Below, piece after piece: positions 15,050 through 24,700 of a stretch of DNA of 64,000 bases (positions are counted from its first letter, which is position 1; every line of letters begins with the position of its first letter). The notes below the pieces were generated by a model, which saw only the letters and a program-made list of their open reading frames with translations, searched no databases and was not told the origin of the DNA. Source of the DNA: VRUE01 sp963715455 (GTDB lineage Bacteria; Actinomycetota; Thermoleophilia; Solirubrobacterales; 70-9); the NCBI GenBank assembly GCA_963715455.1, contig OY970245.1:1612001-1676000 (forward strand). The letters are read 5' to 3'. A program made the translations under genes and the position numbers.

Positions 15050-16411
15050 ATGCGATTCACCAAGGCGCTAGGCCTTGCGGTACTTGCCGCAGTGGCCGCG
15101 ATGGCGTTCCTGGGCTCGAGTACTGCCTCGGCCCAAAAACACGAAATAGTTCTCTGTAAACAATTAGTGGCATTATGTCCAGACGGTGAAGCATGGCCCG
15201 CGTTATCGGTCGCATTATTCTTAGCCGAAGACCCGATACTCAAAAGTGGCCTAGGAACCACCTTATGTGAAGACTCGTTAATTACGGCGGAACTTGCTTC
15301 GGAAATCGGCAACCCGCTAACCAGCAAAAATATAACCGCCCAGTTCGGCATCTTACCGACGCCCAAATTAGGTGCAAATTGCACTGGGCCTTGCACCAAT
15401 GGTGCTACTGAAACTATTCACGCAGAACTTGAAAAACTCGAAGTCATCATTCAAACAAACAATGGGTTAGAAGGACAGCATGGATACGCGGTGCGCGGAA
15501 CGGGCTTAGCTTTACTCTTAAACTGCCCAATCATCGGCACCTGTGTATATCGCGGCGCTGATCGTGTCTCGCCAATCAAACACGAAGGCAAACACGAACT
15601 GCACAAAGGAGCGGAAAACCTTCCCTTGGCAGAATTTGAAGAGACGCTGGAAAGGCAGACAACTCACACCGGAAGTGTATTTTGTCCATCGGCATCAGTT
15701 TGGAATTCTAGATATGCGCTCTACTTAGTTCATGCGCCAGGTGGCTCATCGAGTGGCTTAGGCTGGCCTTCGTTAGGCGTTCCAGCCTCCACTGAAGTGG
15801 TCCTGTGTAAAGACTTAGTCGAAGACGGGCACCTATGCCCTGAAGGGGAGTTTTACGCATCCGGCACAAAGCTCTTGGCCTTAGCCTCGTCTCCGGAATT
15901 CAAAGCCAGTCCGTTCGGACCGCTGAAATGCGAAGACTCAGTGATCGAAGCGGAAACCACCTCCGACATGAGCACCGAATTCGGAATCAAATTCACAAAA
16001 ATCGCCTTTGGAAAATTACCCACGCCAGAATTAGGCAAAGGCTGCACGACCTGTACAGAAGGGATACACCCACCACCCGCAGTTAGTGGCGTCATCGAAA
16101 TGACAGGGAATGACTATCTCCTGCGATCATCCGAAGCCTTTGAACTCTTAAGTTGCTTTGGACTAGGAGTTACATGCCTCTATGGCTCGGAAGGCCTTGA
16201 ATCCTTAGTCGATGACGATGCCGGGAAACACAAACAGGCGTCTGGCGAAAAAGGCCTCGCGGAGATCTTAGTCTCGGACACGCTTTTCTTCATAAAAGGC
16301 AGTAATTTCTGCCCTGAAGAAGGGACGTGGACTGCGAATTACGTGGTTTACGGTCTTGAATCCGGAGGAGAAAAAGTTCAAGGCTGGCTGGCTTTACAGG
16401 TCGCCTTATAG
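15050..16411 (+). CDS. Exported two-domain 8-Cys family protein, paralog P4
   Basis: 453 residues. Residues 1-243 are a complete family member (signal peptide MRFTKALGLAVLAAV...; LCKQ-x5-LC, LCED, NCTGPC, LNCPIIGTCVYR, VFCPSA; end GLGWPSL). It is joined through GVPAST to a second, related but distinct domain: VVLCKDLVEDGHLC, KCEDS, GCTTC, LLSCFGLGVTCLYGS, NFCPEEGTW and the end VQGWLAL. Domain 2 repeats the Cys order of domain 1, so it arose by internal duplication or fusion and then diverged. Traces of the same domain 2 occur in pseudogenes at 19.2 and 28.3 kb. Function unknown. Confidence 0.85.
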   Translation: MRFTKALGLAVLAAVAAMAFLGSSTASAQKHEIVLCKQLVALCPDGEAWPALSVALFLAEDPILKSGLGTTLCEDSLITAELASEIGNPLTSKNITAQFGILPTPKLGANCTGPCTNGATETIHAELEKLEVIIQTNNGLEGQHGYAVRGTGLALLLNCPIIGTCVYRGADRVSPIKHEGKHELHKGAENLPLAEFEETLERQTTHTGSVFCPSASVWNSRYALYLVHAPGGSSSGLGWPSLGVPASTEVVLCKDLVEDGHLCPEGEFYASGTKLLALASSPEFKASPFGPLKCEDSVIEAETTSDMSTEFGIKFTKIAFGKLPTPELGKGCTTCTEGIHPPPAVSGVIEMTGNDYLLRSSEAFELLSCFGLGVTCLYGSEGLESLVDDDAGKHKQASGEKGLAEILVSDTLFFIKGSNFCPEEGTWTANYVVYGLESGGEKVQGWLALQVAL

Positions 16412-16637
16412 GTCTGTCGCTTAAGAGGGCTTCACGTAAACGGCTCGGCGTGGTCAGGACTGCGCCGGGTCGTCCGGCTATCCCGGTCGGCCGACCGTAA
16501 TTCAATTGCGCGCAACGAGCATATCGAGACTTTGACCTGGGCAGGTCTAGGGCCACGCTCCGGCTAGAGGCGTGGCCCTAGCTGCGCAAAGAAGTCGACC
16601 ATCAAATAGCCCTCCTAGGATCACTGGTGGAGTGCGC
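16412..16637 (+). pseudogene. 8-Cys gene fossil: leader and 3' hairpin without coding sequence
   Basis: After P4 a full leader hairpin recurs, CGTCCGG-ctatc-CCGGTCG (16471-16489), with the box CCGACCGTAAT. It is followed almost at once by the usual downstream words (TTTGACCTGGGCAGGTCTAG) and the 3' stem CTAGGGCCACGC/GCGTGGCCCTAG (16547-16581). No open frame lies between them. The simplest reading is a family gene deleted between its leader and tail; the 3' hairpin may now serve P4. Confidence 0.6.
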
Positions 16638-17725
16638 TGGGGTGCCCCCGCTTTAGCGGACACTGAGCGTTGCGTCGTCTGACGCCGCGGAGGGATGTCC
16701 AGAGATGAAAAAGAGTGAAAGGGGGCGAGGGCCATACCCGCCTGAGTTCCGCCGCGAGGCCGTCGAGCCCTACCGCTTCTCGGGCAAGTCGCTGCGGGTG
16801 ATCTCCGAGGAGCTGGGGATCTCGATCGAGTCGCTGCGATCTTGGGGCAAGCAGCAGGAGGTCGACGTCGGCGCGCGAGAGGGTCTCACCTCGGATGAGC
16901 GCGAGGAGCTACGAGAGCTGCGCCGCAAGGCCAGCGACTCGAACAAGAGCGGGAGATCCTCAAGCGAGCCGCGGTCTTCTTCGCAAGGGAGACCGAGACC
17001 CGGTGAGGCGTCTTCTACCGGATGATCTCGGCGGAGAAGGCCCGTTTCCCGGTCTCCTTGCAGTGTGAGCTGCTCGGCGTCAGTCGCTTGGGCTATTACG
17101 AGCGGCTGCGCGGGGGGCCGAGCGATCGCGAGATCGCCGACGAGCTGCTCACCGCGAAGATCCGCGAGATCCACAAGCGGGCCAGGGGTGTCTACGGCGC
17201 CAGGCGCGTTCATGCCGAGCTGCGGCTGGGGTCACGGCATAAAGGTGTCCAGGAAGCGGATAGAGCGCCTCATGCGCCAGGCCGGTATCTCCGGTTTGGT
17301 GACCCGAAAGCGCGGTAGCACGACGGTTCGCGTGCCTGGGTGCGGGTTGCCGATGACCTGGTCCGCCGCGGTTTTCGGCCGGTCGAGTCCAATGTGCTCT
17401 GGGTCGTCGACATTACCTACCTCTCGACCTTGGGAGGGCTGACTTTACCTGGCTACCGTTCAAGACGCCCTCTTGCGGACAATCGTGGGCTGGTCGATGG
17501 AGAACCACATGCGAGCGGAGCTCGTCTACCGCGAGAGTCCCCGGCCCAATCGAAGCGGTTTAACATCGGCGATCTTCGAGTGGATCGAGGTCTTCTACAA
17601 CCGCGAGAGAAGACACTCCACCCTGGGGTATCTCTCTCAAGCAGTATGAGCAAGAGTCTCTCAAAAAGACGAAAGAAGAAAAGCCGACCTAGTCAAGCGT
17701 GTCCGGAGAAGCGGAGGGTACTCCA
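16638..17725 (+). mobile_element. Second decayed IS3-type insertion sequence
   Basis: Imperfect terminal inverted repeats: left end TGGGGTGCCCC-CGCTT through CGGACAC at 16663, right end (complement, from 17725) TGGAGTACCCTCCGCTT through CGGACAC. About 1.09 kb. No convincing target duplication at the flanks. The transposase inside is broken at several places, and the element is unrelated in its ends to the one at 12.2 kb. Confidence 0.75.
16705..17692 (+). pseudogene. IS3-type transposase remnants (OrfA+OrfB)
   Basis: The OrfA part starts at 16705 (PYPPEFRREAVEPYR, GKSLRVISEELGIS) and loses frame near 16940. OrfB resumes at 17022 (SAEKARFPVSLQCELLGVS, VYGARRVHAELR), shifts near 17230 (VSRKRIERLMRQAGISGLV) and again near 17340 (VADDLVRRGFRPVESNVLWVVDITYL). 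A deletion removes the second Asp region. The extreme C terminus (FYNRERRHSTLGYLS) survives to the stop at 17692. Not functional. Confidence 0.85.
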
Positions 17726-17811
17726 AACCGCCTACGTCTTACCGGTCTGTCTGCTGATAGCTGAGACTAGTAGTACAAAACAGTACTACCCAGGTACCTT
17801 AGTCAAGCTTC

Positions 17812-17916
17812 TTGACCTAGACGTCCTCTCCGTGGTAGCTGTATTACAAGACGCCTGACCATCTCAGACGGCCAACCAGTTCGACTTCGGCTAAACCACG
17901 AAAAAGGAGGTCATCC
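17812..17916 (+). promoter_or_regulatory. Promoter and leader of P5
   Basis: -35 TTGACC (17812), 18-base spacer, -10 TAGCTG (17836-17841). Hairpin CGCCTGA-ccatc-TCAGACG (17852-17870), which keeps pairing through changed bases relative to the other copies (one C.A mismatch), then GGCCAACC. Ribosome-binding site AAAGGAGG at 17903-17910. The second stem is not evident here. Confidence 0.6.
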
Positions 17917-18648
17917 ATGCGATCTGCAAAGGAATTTGGCTTTACGGCTATCGCTGCACTGATCACAATAATGTTCCTCAATATCAATATAGCCTCAGCC
18001 CAGGAACACAAAATAGTCCTCTGCAAACAATTAGTCACCTTATGTGGGTCGGGCGATTTATGGCCCTCGTTAACAAAAATATTTTGGTTAGCCAAAGATA
18101 TTCAACTGCATACTTCAATTGGCTTAGTCTTATGTGACGATTCCATCGTGACGGCAGAGCTAAGCGAAGAAATTGGCTCACCTCTGAAAACCAAAAATAT
18201 TACCGCCGCTTGGGGAGCCTTACCTACGCCTACCTTAGGCGAAGGATGTAAAGGGGTATGCGTTGAGTCTGGTGGAACACCAAACAAAGAGAGCATCCAC
18301 ATAACCGTGGAAAGCATGGAATTTATACTTGAGCCTGAACACAAATATTCACTGCGGTTAACGGGATTACTTTTACTCTTAAACTGTCCGTTTGTCGGAA
18401 CTTGCGTCTATCGTGGCGTAAACGTGGTAGCGCCAATCAAACACGATGGTTTACACGAAGCTCACAACTTCGGGGATCCGCTAAATCTGCCCTTAGCGGA
18501 CTTTTCAGAGACATTAAATAGGCAAGTTACCCATGGCGGAAGCGTCTTCTGTCCAAGTACCGCAACCTGTTTAGCAAATTATGTGCTCTATTTAGCTAAA
18601 TCACCCAGCAGCGCTGAAGGCTTAGCCTGGCCCGCGTTAGACAAGTAA
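17917..18648 (+). CDS. Exported 8-Cys family protein, paralog P5
   Basis: 243 residues. Signal peptide MRSAKEFGFTAIAAL... ending near NIASA, the most diverged signal of the set. Cysteines: IVLCKQ-x5-LC, LCDDS, GCKGVCVESGG, LNCPFVGTCVYR and VFCPST, plus one extra in TCLANY. It ends in GLAWPALDK. AT-rich with many TTA leucines. It belongs to the subgroup with GVCVESGG, shared with P6 and P7. Function unknown. Confidence 0.85.
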   Translation: MRSAKEFGFTAIAALITIMFLNINIASAQEHKIVLCKQLVTLCGSGDLWPSLTKIFWLAKDIQLHTSIGLVLCDDSIVTAELSEEIGSPLKTKNITAAWGALPTPTLGEGCKGVCVESGGTPNKESIHITVESMEFILEPEHKYSLRLTGLLLLLNCPFVGTCVYRGVNVVAPIKHDGLHEAHNFGDPLNLPLADFSETLNRQVTHGGSVFCPSTATCLANYVLYLAKSPSSAEGLAWPALDK

Positions 18649-18693
18649 GGCGATTTAGGTCGGCGAGCAATACGACCAAGCGATTGATCAAAA

Positions 18694-18723
18694 GTGGGCC
18701 CCCGTGCATGCACGTGGCCCCAC
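18694..18723 (+). terminator. 3' stem-loop after P5
   Basis: Imperfect inverted repeat GTGGG...CCCAC with a palindromic centre CGTGCATGCACG. Same position relative to the stop as in the other family genes, but a different sequence. No T-run. Confidence 0.45.
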
Positions 18724-18774
18724 AGACCAGCTGGTTTCAGGTGCATCAAATAAACTCTGATCCACTGCTTAAAG

Positions 18775-19612
18775 CTTAAAATTTGAGTATGACTTTTGGA
18801 GTGTTACCTACGCTCATCTTAGCGCAGGGGTAAAGGTGTATACATTGAGCCAGGGGAATTGGTTTAACGTTAATTATTAATTGTCCGTTGCTGGAACCTG
18901 TGGGTATCGTGGTGTGAACGTGAACGTAGTAGCCCCGATCAAACACAATAGTTTACACAGTGCTCAATAACAGTGGCATTCCATCGAACTACCTTTAGCA
19001 GAATTCGGTGAGACACTGAACAGGCAACGACTCACGGCGCGTAAGTATCTTCCGTCCATCCACAACAAGATGGACAGCTAACTATGTACTGTACTTAATC
19101 AAAGCAACGAGCGGAGAAAGAATGATTAGCCTGGCTGTTTTTAGAATCCGAAAATCCCAACGCTCACCCAAGTCGTCTTGTGTAAAAGATTAGTTGACGA
19201 TGGTGGTCGCTGTCCTGAAGGGCACTACCATTCAATAGGTACGAAGCTCTTGGCGTTAGCTTCGCAACCGGAATTTAAAGCGAGCCCATTCGGTGCGCTC
19301 AAATGCGAAGATTCGGTCGTGGAAGCTGAAACCACGTTGAGAATAGGTGAGGAATTCGGAATCAAATTCACAAAAATTGCCCTCGGTAGATTACCCAATC
19401 CGGATTTAGGCAAAGGCTGTACGACATGCACGGAAGGGGTGCACCCACCGCCAGCGGTTAGCGGAGTAATTTAAATGACAGGTGATGACTATTTCTTGAG
19501 ATCTTCTGAAGTCTTCGAACTCTTAAGTTGCTTTGGGTTGGGAGTTACATGCTTGTATGGATCGGAAGGGAAAGAAGTTCAAGGCTGGCTTGCCTTATAC
19601 GGGCTGTTATAG
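18775..19612 (+). pseudogene. Two-domain 8-Cys paralog, heavily degraded
   Basis: Translating all three frames recovers pieces of domain 1: FGVLPT near 18800, a CPLLEPV-like NCP region near 18880, TLNRQ near 19015 and FRPSTT near 19050. A long intact piece of domain 2 follows at 19178-19474 (LCKRLVDDGGRCPEG, KCEDSVVEAETT, GCTTCTEG), then a TAA. After it come LLSCFGLGVTCLYGSEG and, following an internal deletion, EVQGWLALYG. The start and signal peptide are gone. It is the closest remnant to P4. Confidence 0.8.
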
Positions 19613-19631
19613 AAATTTTGCTCAGTTAATC

Positions 19632-19741
19632 TTGATCTAGAGGCCAGAACGTGATACGACTACGGTGAGCCGTCTGGCAATCCCAAGCGGCCAACCGTAA
19701 TTCAATTCCGGTGCCATGCCGCCGGATGAGGGAGACAGATA
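19632..19741 (+). promoter_or_regulatory. Promoter and structured leader of P6
   Basis: -35 TTGATC (19632), 17-base spacer, -10 TACGAC (19655-19660). Hairpin GCCGTCTGG-caatc-CCAAGCGGC (19669-19691), then CCAACCGTAAT. A CCGGTG/CGCCGG-type stem lies before the ribosome-binding site GAGGGAGA. Confidence 0.6.
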
Positions 19742-20476
19742 ATGCAATTCGTAAAGGCATTTGGCCTTGCAGCCCTTGCTGCTGTGGCCGCAATGGCATT
19801 CCTGGGCGCAGGTTCGGCGTCTGCTCAGGAACATACGGAAATAGTCCTCTGTAAAGAATTAGTAAAATTATGCGGCGATAAACAGTTATGGCCAGCATCG
19901 ACGATACTCTCGGCATTAGCTACAAATCCGGAACTCAAAACTTCCATAGGAAATATAACCTGTGAAGATTCGGTGGTCACCGGTGAGCTGGAGAATGAAA
20001 TTGGCACAACTCTGACGAGTAAAAGCCTCAGTGTTACCTTCGGTAAATTACCGACACCTACTTTAGGTACTGGATGCACGGGAGTTTGTGTTGAATCTGG
20101 TGGTAAACCAAATCCGGAAAGTATTCATGTGGAACTAACTGAACTTTCGGTTACCGTCGGGGCTGAAGATAAATATTCCCTCCAAGGAACTGGTTTAGCA
20201 TTAATCTTAAACTGTCCCCTGGTTGGGACTTGCGTCTATCGTGGTGAAAAAGTGGTATCGCCGATATCGCATGATGGTTTACATGCAGCGCATCCTGATC
20301 CTACTAATTTGCCTTTAGCTAGGTTTGAAGAGACGCTGACTAGACAAGCAAGTCACGGTGGAAGTGTTTTCTGCCCGGCCACCTCACTATGGATCGCTAA
20401 TTACGTTTTGTACTTAGCAAAAGCGCCCAATGGGGAAACTGGGTTAGTATGGCCTGCTTTAGATAAAAAAGTCTGA
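19742..20476 (+). CDS. Exported 8-Cys family protein, paralog P6
   Basis: 244 residues. Signal peptide MQFVKAFGLAALAAV... with cleavage after GSASA, identical at DNA level to that of P7. Cysteines: IVLCKE-x5-LC, TCEDS, GCTGVCVESGG, LNCPLVGTCVYR and VFCPAT. It ends in GLVWPALDKKV. The mature domain is AT-rich with TTA. P6 and P7 keep identical leader and signal regions while their mature parts have diverged. Function unknown. Confidence 0.85.
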   Translation: MQFVKAFGLAALAAVAAMAFLGAGSASAQEHTEIVLCKELVKLCGDKQLWPASTILSALATNPELKTSIGNITCEDSVVTGELENEIGTTLTSKSLSVTFGKLPTPTLGTGCTGVCVESGGKPNPESIHVELTELSVTVGAEDKYSLQGTGLALILNCPLVGTCVYRGEKVVSPISHDGLHAAHPDPTNLPLARFEETLTRQASHGGSVFCPATSLWIANYVLYLAKAPNGETGLVWPALDKKV

Positions 20477-20501
20477 ATTCTGTCTATAGTCATTAGCTGG
20501 A

Positions 20502-20537
20502 AAATGGGGAGCCACTTATATAGGTGGCTCCCCATTT
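20502..20537 (+). terminator. 3' stem-loop after P6
   Basis: Perfect 14-bp stem AAATGGGGAGCCAC/GTGGCTCCCCATTT with an 8-nt loop. The right arm ends in ATTTAATTT, the closest to a canonical intrinsic terminator in this set. Confidence 0.7.
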
Positions 20538-20597
20538 AATTTGAAGACGGGGCTGGTTGCGTCGGTATTACTCGAAGGTCGCTTTACTCAGTAGAGC

Positions 20598-20707
20598 TTG
20601 ACAGGCTATGTGGGCGTGATATCGTTTTGCCGAGCCGTCTGGCAATCCCAGGCGGCCAAACCGTAATTCAATTTCGGCGCCATGCCGCCGGAAGAGGGAG
20701 ACAGATA
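20598..20707 (+). promoter_or_regulatory. Promoter and structured leader of P7
   Basis: -35 TTGACA (20598), 16-base spacer, -10 TATCGT (20620-20625). Hairpin GCCGTCTGG-caatc-CCAGGCGGC (20634-20656), then CCAAACCGTAAT. A CGGCG/CGCCG stem lies before the GAGGGAGA ribosome-binding site. The first hairpin would begin within a few bases of the transcript 5' end. Confidence 0.65.
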
Positions 20708-21439
20708 ATGCAATTCGTAAAGGCATTTGGCCTTGCAGCCCTTGCTGCTGTGGCCGCAATGGCATTCCTGGGCGCAGGTTCGGCGTCTGCTCAGGAACAC
20801 AAAATAGTTCTCTGTAAAAAATTAGTAACTTTATGTGGCGTTAATGATTTATGGCCTTCGTTAACGAAAATTTTCGCTTTAGCAGAGGACCCAGAACTAC
20901 AGACGTCGATTGGCAATATCTTATGCGAAGATTCACTGGTGACAGCTGAATTGGCAGAAGAAATTGGATCACCATTGAAAGCAAAAAATATAACTGCTAC
21001 TTTCGGCAAATTACCGACGCCTACATTAGGCACTGGATGCGAAGGAGTATGTGTCGAATCCGGTGGTAAACCAAATGTGGAAAGTATTCACGCAGAGATA
21101 CAGTCGCTCGAAGTCATTGTTGAACCTGAAAACAAATACTCTCTGAGGGGAACTGGTTTAGCGTTAATCTTAAATTGCCCGCTCGTTGGAACTTGTGTCT
21201 ATCGTGGCGAAAACCTTATATCCCCAATTAAACATGACGGCTTACATTTAGCTCATAAATTTGAAGATCCCTCTAATCTGCCATTAGCGGAATTCAAAGA
21301 GACACTGAATAGACAGACATCTCACGGTGGAAGCGTTTTCTGCCCGGCTACGTCTCTTTGGTTGGCGAACTACACGCTGTACTTAGTGAAAGCTCCAAGT
21401 GGTACCGAAGGCTTAGCATGGCCGGCATTAGATAAATGA
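20708..21439 (+). CDS. Exported 8-Cys family protein, paralog P7
   Basis: 243 residues from the ATG at 20708; an upstream extension to 20627 runs through the leader and is rejected. Signal peptide as in P6. Cysteines: IVLCKK-x5-LC, LCEDS, GCEGVCVESGG, LNCPLVGTCVYR and VFCPAT. It ends in GLAWPALDK. AT-rich with many TTA codons. Mature sequence is closer to P5 than to P6, while the leader and signal match P6, which suggests gene conversion or recombination. Function unknown. Confidence 0.85.
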   Translation: MQFVKAFGLAALAAVAAMAFLGAGSASAQEHKIVLCKKLVTLCGVNDLWPSLTKIFALAEDPELQTSIGNILCEDSLVTAELAEEIGSPLKAKNITATFGKLPTPTLGTGCEGVCVESGGKPNVESIHAEIQSLEVIVEPENKYSLRGTGLALILNCPLVGTCVYRGENLISPIKHDGLHLAHKFEDPSNLPLAEFKETLNRQTSHGGSVFCPATSLWLANYTLYLVKAPSGTEGLAWPALDK

Positions 21440-21486
21440 GCCGAGCAATGTAGAAGCCTCCCGGTCTTTGGCCTTGGAGGTTGGAG

Positions 21487-21520
21487 AAATAGGGCTGCGC
21501 CTATAGGCGCAGCCCTATTT
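21487..21520 (+). terminator. 3' stem-loop after P7
   Basis: Perfect inverted repeat AAATAGGGCTGCGCC.../...GGCGCAGCCCTATTT of 15 bp or more with a very short loop. Different bases but same location as the other family 3' hairpins. Confidence 0.65.
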
Positions 21521-21564
21521 GCATGCCGACGCAGGCTCGTTCCAAATCAGTCATTCAAGATTCC

Positions 21565-21593
21565 TTGACAAGTATGCTTTCGTACCATATAGT
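21565..21593 (+). promoter_or_regulatory. Consensus sigma70-type promoter of cassette 1
   Basis: TTGACA (21565-21570), exactly 17 bases, TATAGT (21588-21593). This predicts transcription starting near 21600, about 120 nt before the cassette 1 start codon. Confidence 0.7.
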
Positions 21594-21722
21594 ACTCGTC
21601 GGGACTGGGAGTCTGCGTAGTCGGCGAGTCGGCGTCGTGCCAGTGTTACGCGGATTGTGATCGCAATGTGGCCAATATGGCAAGGGACGGACGAAAGCAT
21701 GCTTCGTGGCAAAGGGGAAGAG

Positions 21723-24700
21723 ATGCAAGGTGGGAGGCTTGGGGAGATGTTTCGATGGGATGCCAAGCTGTGGGTTTACCTACTAGTGGGGGCGTTTATG
21801 CTGGTCATTGTCCCTCACGCTGGGGCGGAACCACTGCAGACTCACTCGTATGACCCTGTGCTCTCCATCAGCGAGAGTTCTGAACCAGACACCGAAGATC
21901 CGGTTCCCGATCCAGGGCCAATTCATCCGTCACCTCGTTTCCAACAGCCCTGTGGTGTTGTTGCTGACCCCATGGGCAATATCTATATTTCGAGCCCCGA
22001 CCTCGTTATGGGATCGGTGGTAGCCAGTCGCCTCGACGTATTTAATGCAGAGGGAGAGTTTCTGACGCGTGTTGATGTCGCGGATAATGTGGCTTGCGGC
22101 CTCGGAGTCGACTCTGACGGCGTGGTCTACGCTGGCGGAATCGAAGGAGATCAGATCGCTGTTTTCACACCTAGTGAGTATCCCCTAACAGTTAGCACTA
22201 CTTACGAGCTCGCTAAATCGTTTGACCCTGAAGCCGCACTTGGGTGCCCTCCGCGAGCCGTAGCAGTGGATCGTTCAAACGATCACTTTTATCTAAGCGG
22301 AGCTTGTCGAGTTCTTGAATATGGTAGTGCCGCTGAAGGGTCGCCTCCGAACGGAGAGGTTCCTACTGTTCTCGGTGAAATTCCCGGTGAACTGCAGAGA
22401 CTTTCAGGTATGGACGTCTATGGTCTAAATCATGATATCTACACTGCTGTGTTGAGAGCTACGAGTCCGGGAAATGTTCCTAGACCATCGGCGGTTCTGG
22501 TTTTTGACGGTAATGACGGTCACGTAAAGTGCGAAGTGCTCAGCGTTGACGTCCCCGGGGGTCTCGAATTCGGCCTCGGCGCGTCCGTAGCCATAGACCA
22601 GTCAACTGGAGATCTATACGTCTATAGCATCAAGCAAGGTCAAGTGTACAAGTTTGGAGCCCCCAACAGTGGAGAGTGTGAATTTCTAGGCACCTTGCCG
22701 GAGCCGCCGCAACTGAAAGGGGATGATCCGCTTGGCGATATTGCTGTTGATGCTCCAATCATTAAAGGCGAACCGGCTTATGGCAGCCCAAACGAAGGTT
22801 ATGTTTACGTCACTTCAGGGAAGAGCGCCAGCACTTCTCATGTGTTCGCGTATAAGCCGAACCAGATCAGCTCACCCGAAATTAAAGGCCAGAACGTCAT
22901 AGATATTACTGAGGCGGCAGCAACCCTATTTGCGGAACTCAACCCGGGCGGTCTGGACGCTTCGTATCACTTTGAGTACACAACTCAAGCGGACTTCGAA
23001 ACAAATGAATACGCCAATGCTATTAGTGTACCTGTTCCCGATGGGTATATTGACGGGAGCGGAACGTTTTCTCCCATTTCTGAGCGGATTGTTGGACTTA
23101 AGGACGGAGTTAATTATCGATTTCGTCTTGTCGCAAGCAACTGCGAATCCGAAGGTTCGGAACTCGAAAAATGTACGACCTCGGGTGAAGGTATGCCGGG
23201 CGATACGGGTAGCGACGTAAGCTTTGCAACGTACCCAGCTCCACCCGTGCCGGAACCTTGCCCCAATGCTGCTTTGCGAGTTCAGCAATCCGCCAGTCTG
23301 CCGGATTGCCGCGCTTACGAGCTGGTCACGCCTCCAGATACAGGCGGGCACGTTCCGAGGATCTCGATCCTAGGCTTGGGATTTGGCGAAGTGAGCTTTA
23401 CTACACCTCCTGCCTCTGCCACCGGCAATAGTGTCGTTTTTGGTAGTAACAGTGGAGCGCTTCCTGGAATAGGTGGTGGTGGCTTTTTTGACACTTATCT
23501 AGCGTCGCGGACCGAAGTAGGCTGGACGAGCCAGTTCACAGGGCTGTCGGGTGCCCAAGCAGAGAGGCCTAGGCCTGGTGGTGTTTCAGCTGATCATCTT
23601 TACTCTTTCTGGAACGTGGAAGAGGGTCAAGGTACCTTTTCAGATGTCGTGACCGATTATGCGCAGTACCTCAGGGGACCTGTAAATTCAGGCCACAGTC
23701 CAAATTGCTCGGTAAAATCCGAACCCGAAGGCCGTTTCGAGGTGATTGGCTGCGGCAATCTCGCGGCGGAACCGAAGGCGGCAGGCAGATTTATCAGTTC
23801 AAATGGTCAACATGTTATTTTTGACACAACGGGGAAGTCGGATCCGGTACAGCTAGAAACGTGCGCACCACCTACTGGTATCGGTGCTATTTACGATCGT
23901 GTTCCTGGTGGACCAACGCATTGCATCTCGATTCCTCCAGCTAATGCCTCGCTCGAACTCGAAGAAGAATTTGAAACAGAGGATCCCGTATATAAAGGAA
24001 CCTCTGCTGATGGAACGACAGTGGTTTTCGCGGTCGGGGACGCACTTTATGCTCGGTTGGACAATATCGAGACTCTTCAGATAGCCGCAGGGACCACTGC
24101 CTTCGCCGGAATCTCCCACGATGGCGACCGGGTTTTCTATTTGGATAACTCAACAGGTCTTTCTGTGCCGCAGGGGGAGATTTATATGTGCGAGCTTGGA
24201 TTGGGATCCTGTGGCGCTGGTCAACCTCAGCAACCTGTTCAGATTGGCTCTGGTGGCGAGTCCATCATGGTGAATGTTTCGTCTGATGGCTCGCGCGTTT
24301 ACTTTATTTCGCAGAAATCTCTGGGTGGGGAAGAAAGCGAAGAGGGCGAAAGTAATTTCTATACCTGGAATGAAAGCGTGTTGGAGTTTATTGGTGTTCT
24401 TGATCCGCTTGATATTGAGGATGTCAGTATGGGTCAAGGACTCGGCCGATGGGTGACGAGCGCACTTTCGCCTCGTCCAACTGCAACCATTGGTATTGCG
24501 CAGGTCCCAGCTAGATCAACTTCAGACGGTAAAGTACTGGTCTTCGAGTCCCGAGCCAATCTGACCAACACCAGCTATGACGACGATGGGCATTTGCAAG
24601 TTTTTCGCTATGAGTCGGAAGCAACTGATAGCGAACGGTTGATATGTGTGTCCTGTAATCCCACGGGTGGAGTCGCAGCCTCCGACGCGCGCTTGCAGAT

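Noticed and set aside
21657..21722. Longer N terminus of the cassette 1 gene A (ATG 21657)
   Set aside because: It would put about 22 non-signal residues before the signal peptide and lacks a ribosome-binding site; 21723 has one.
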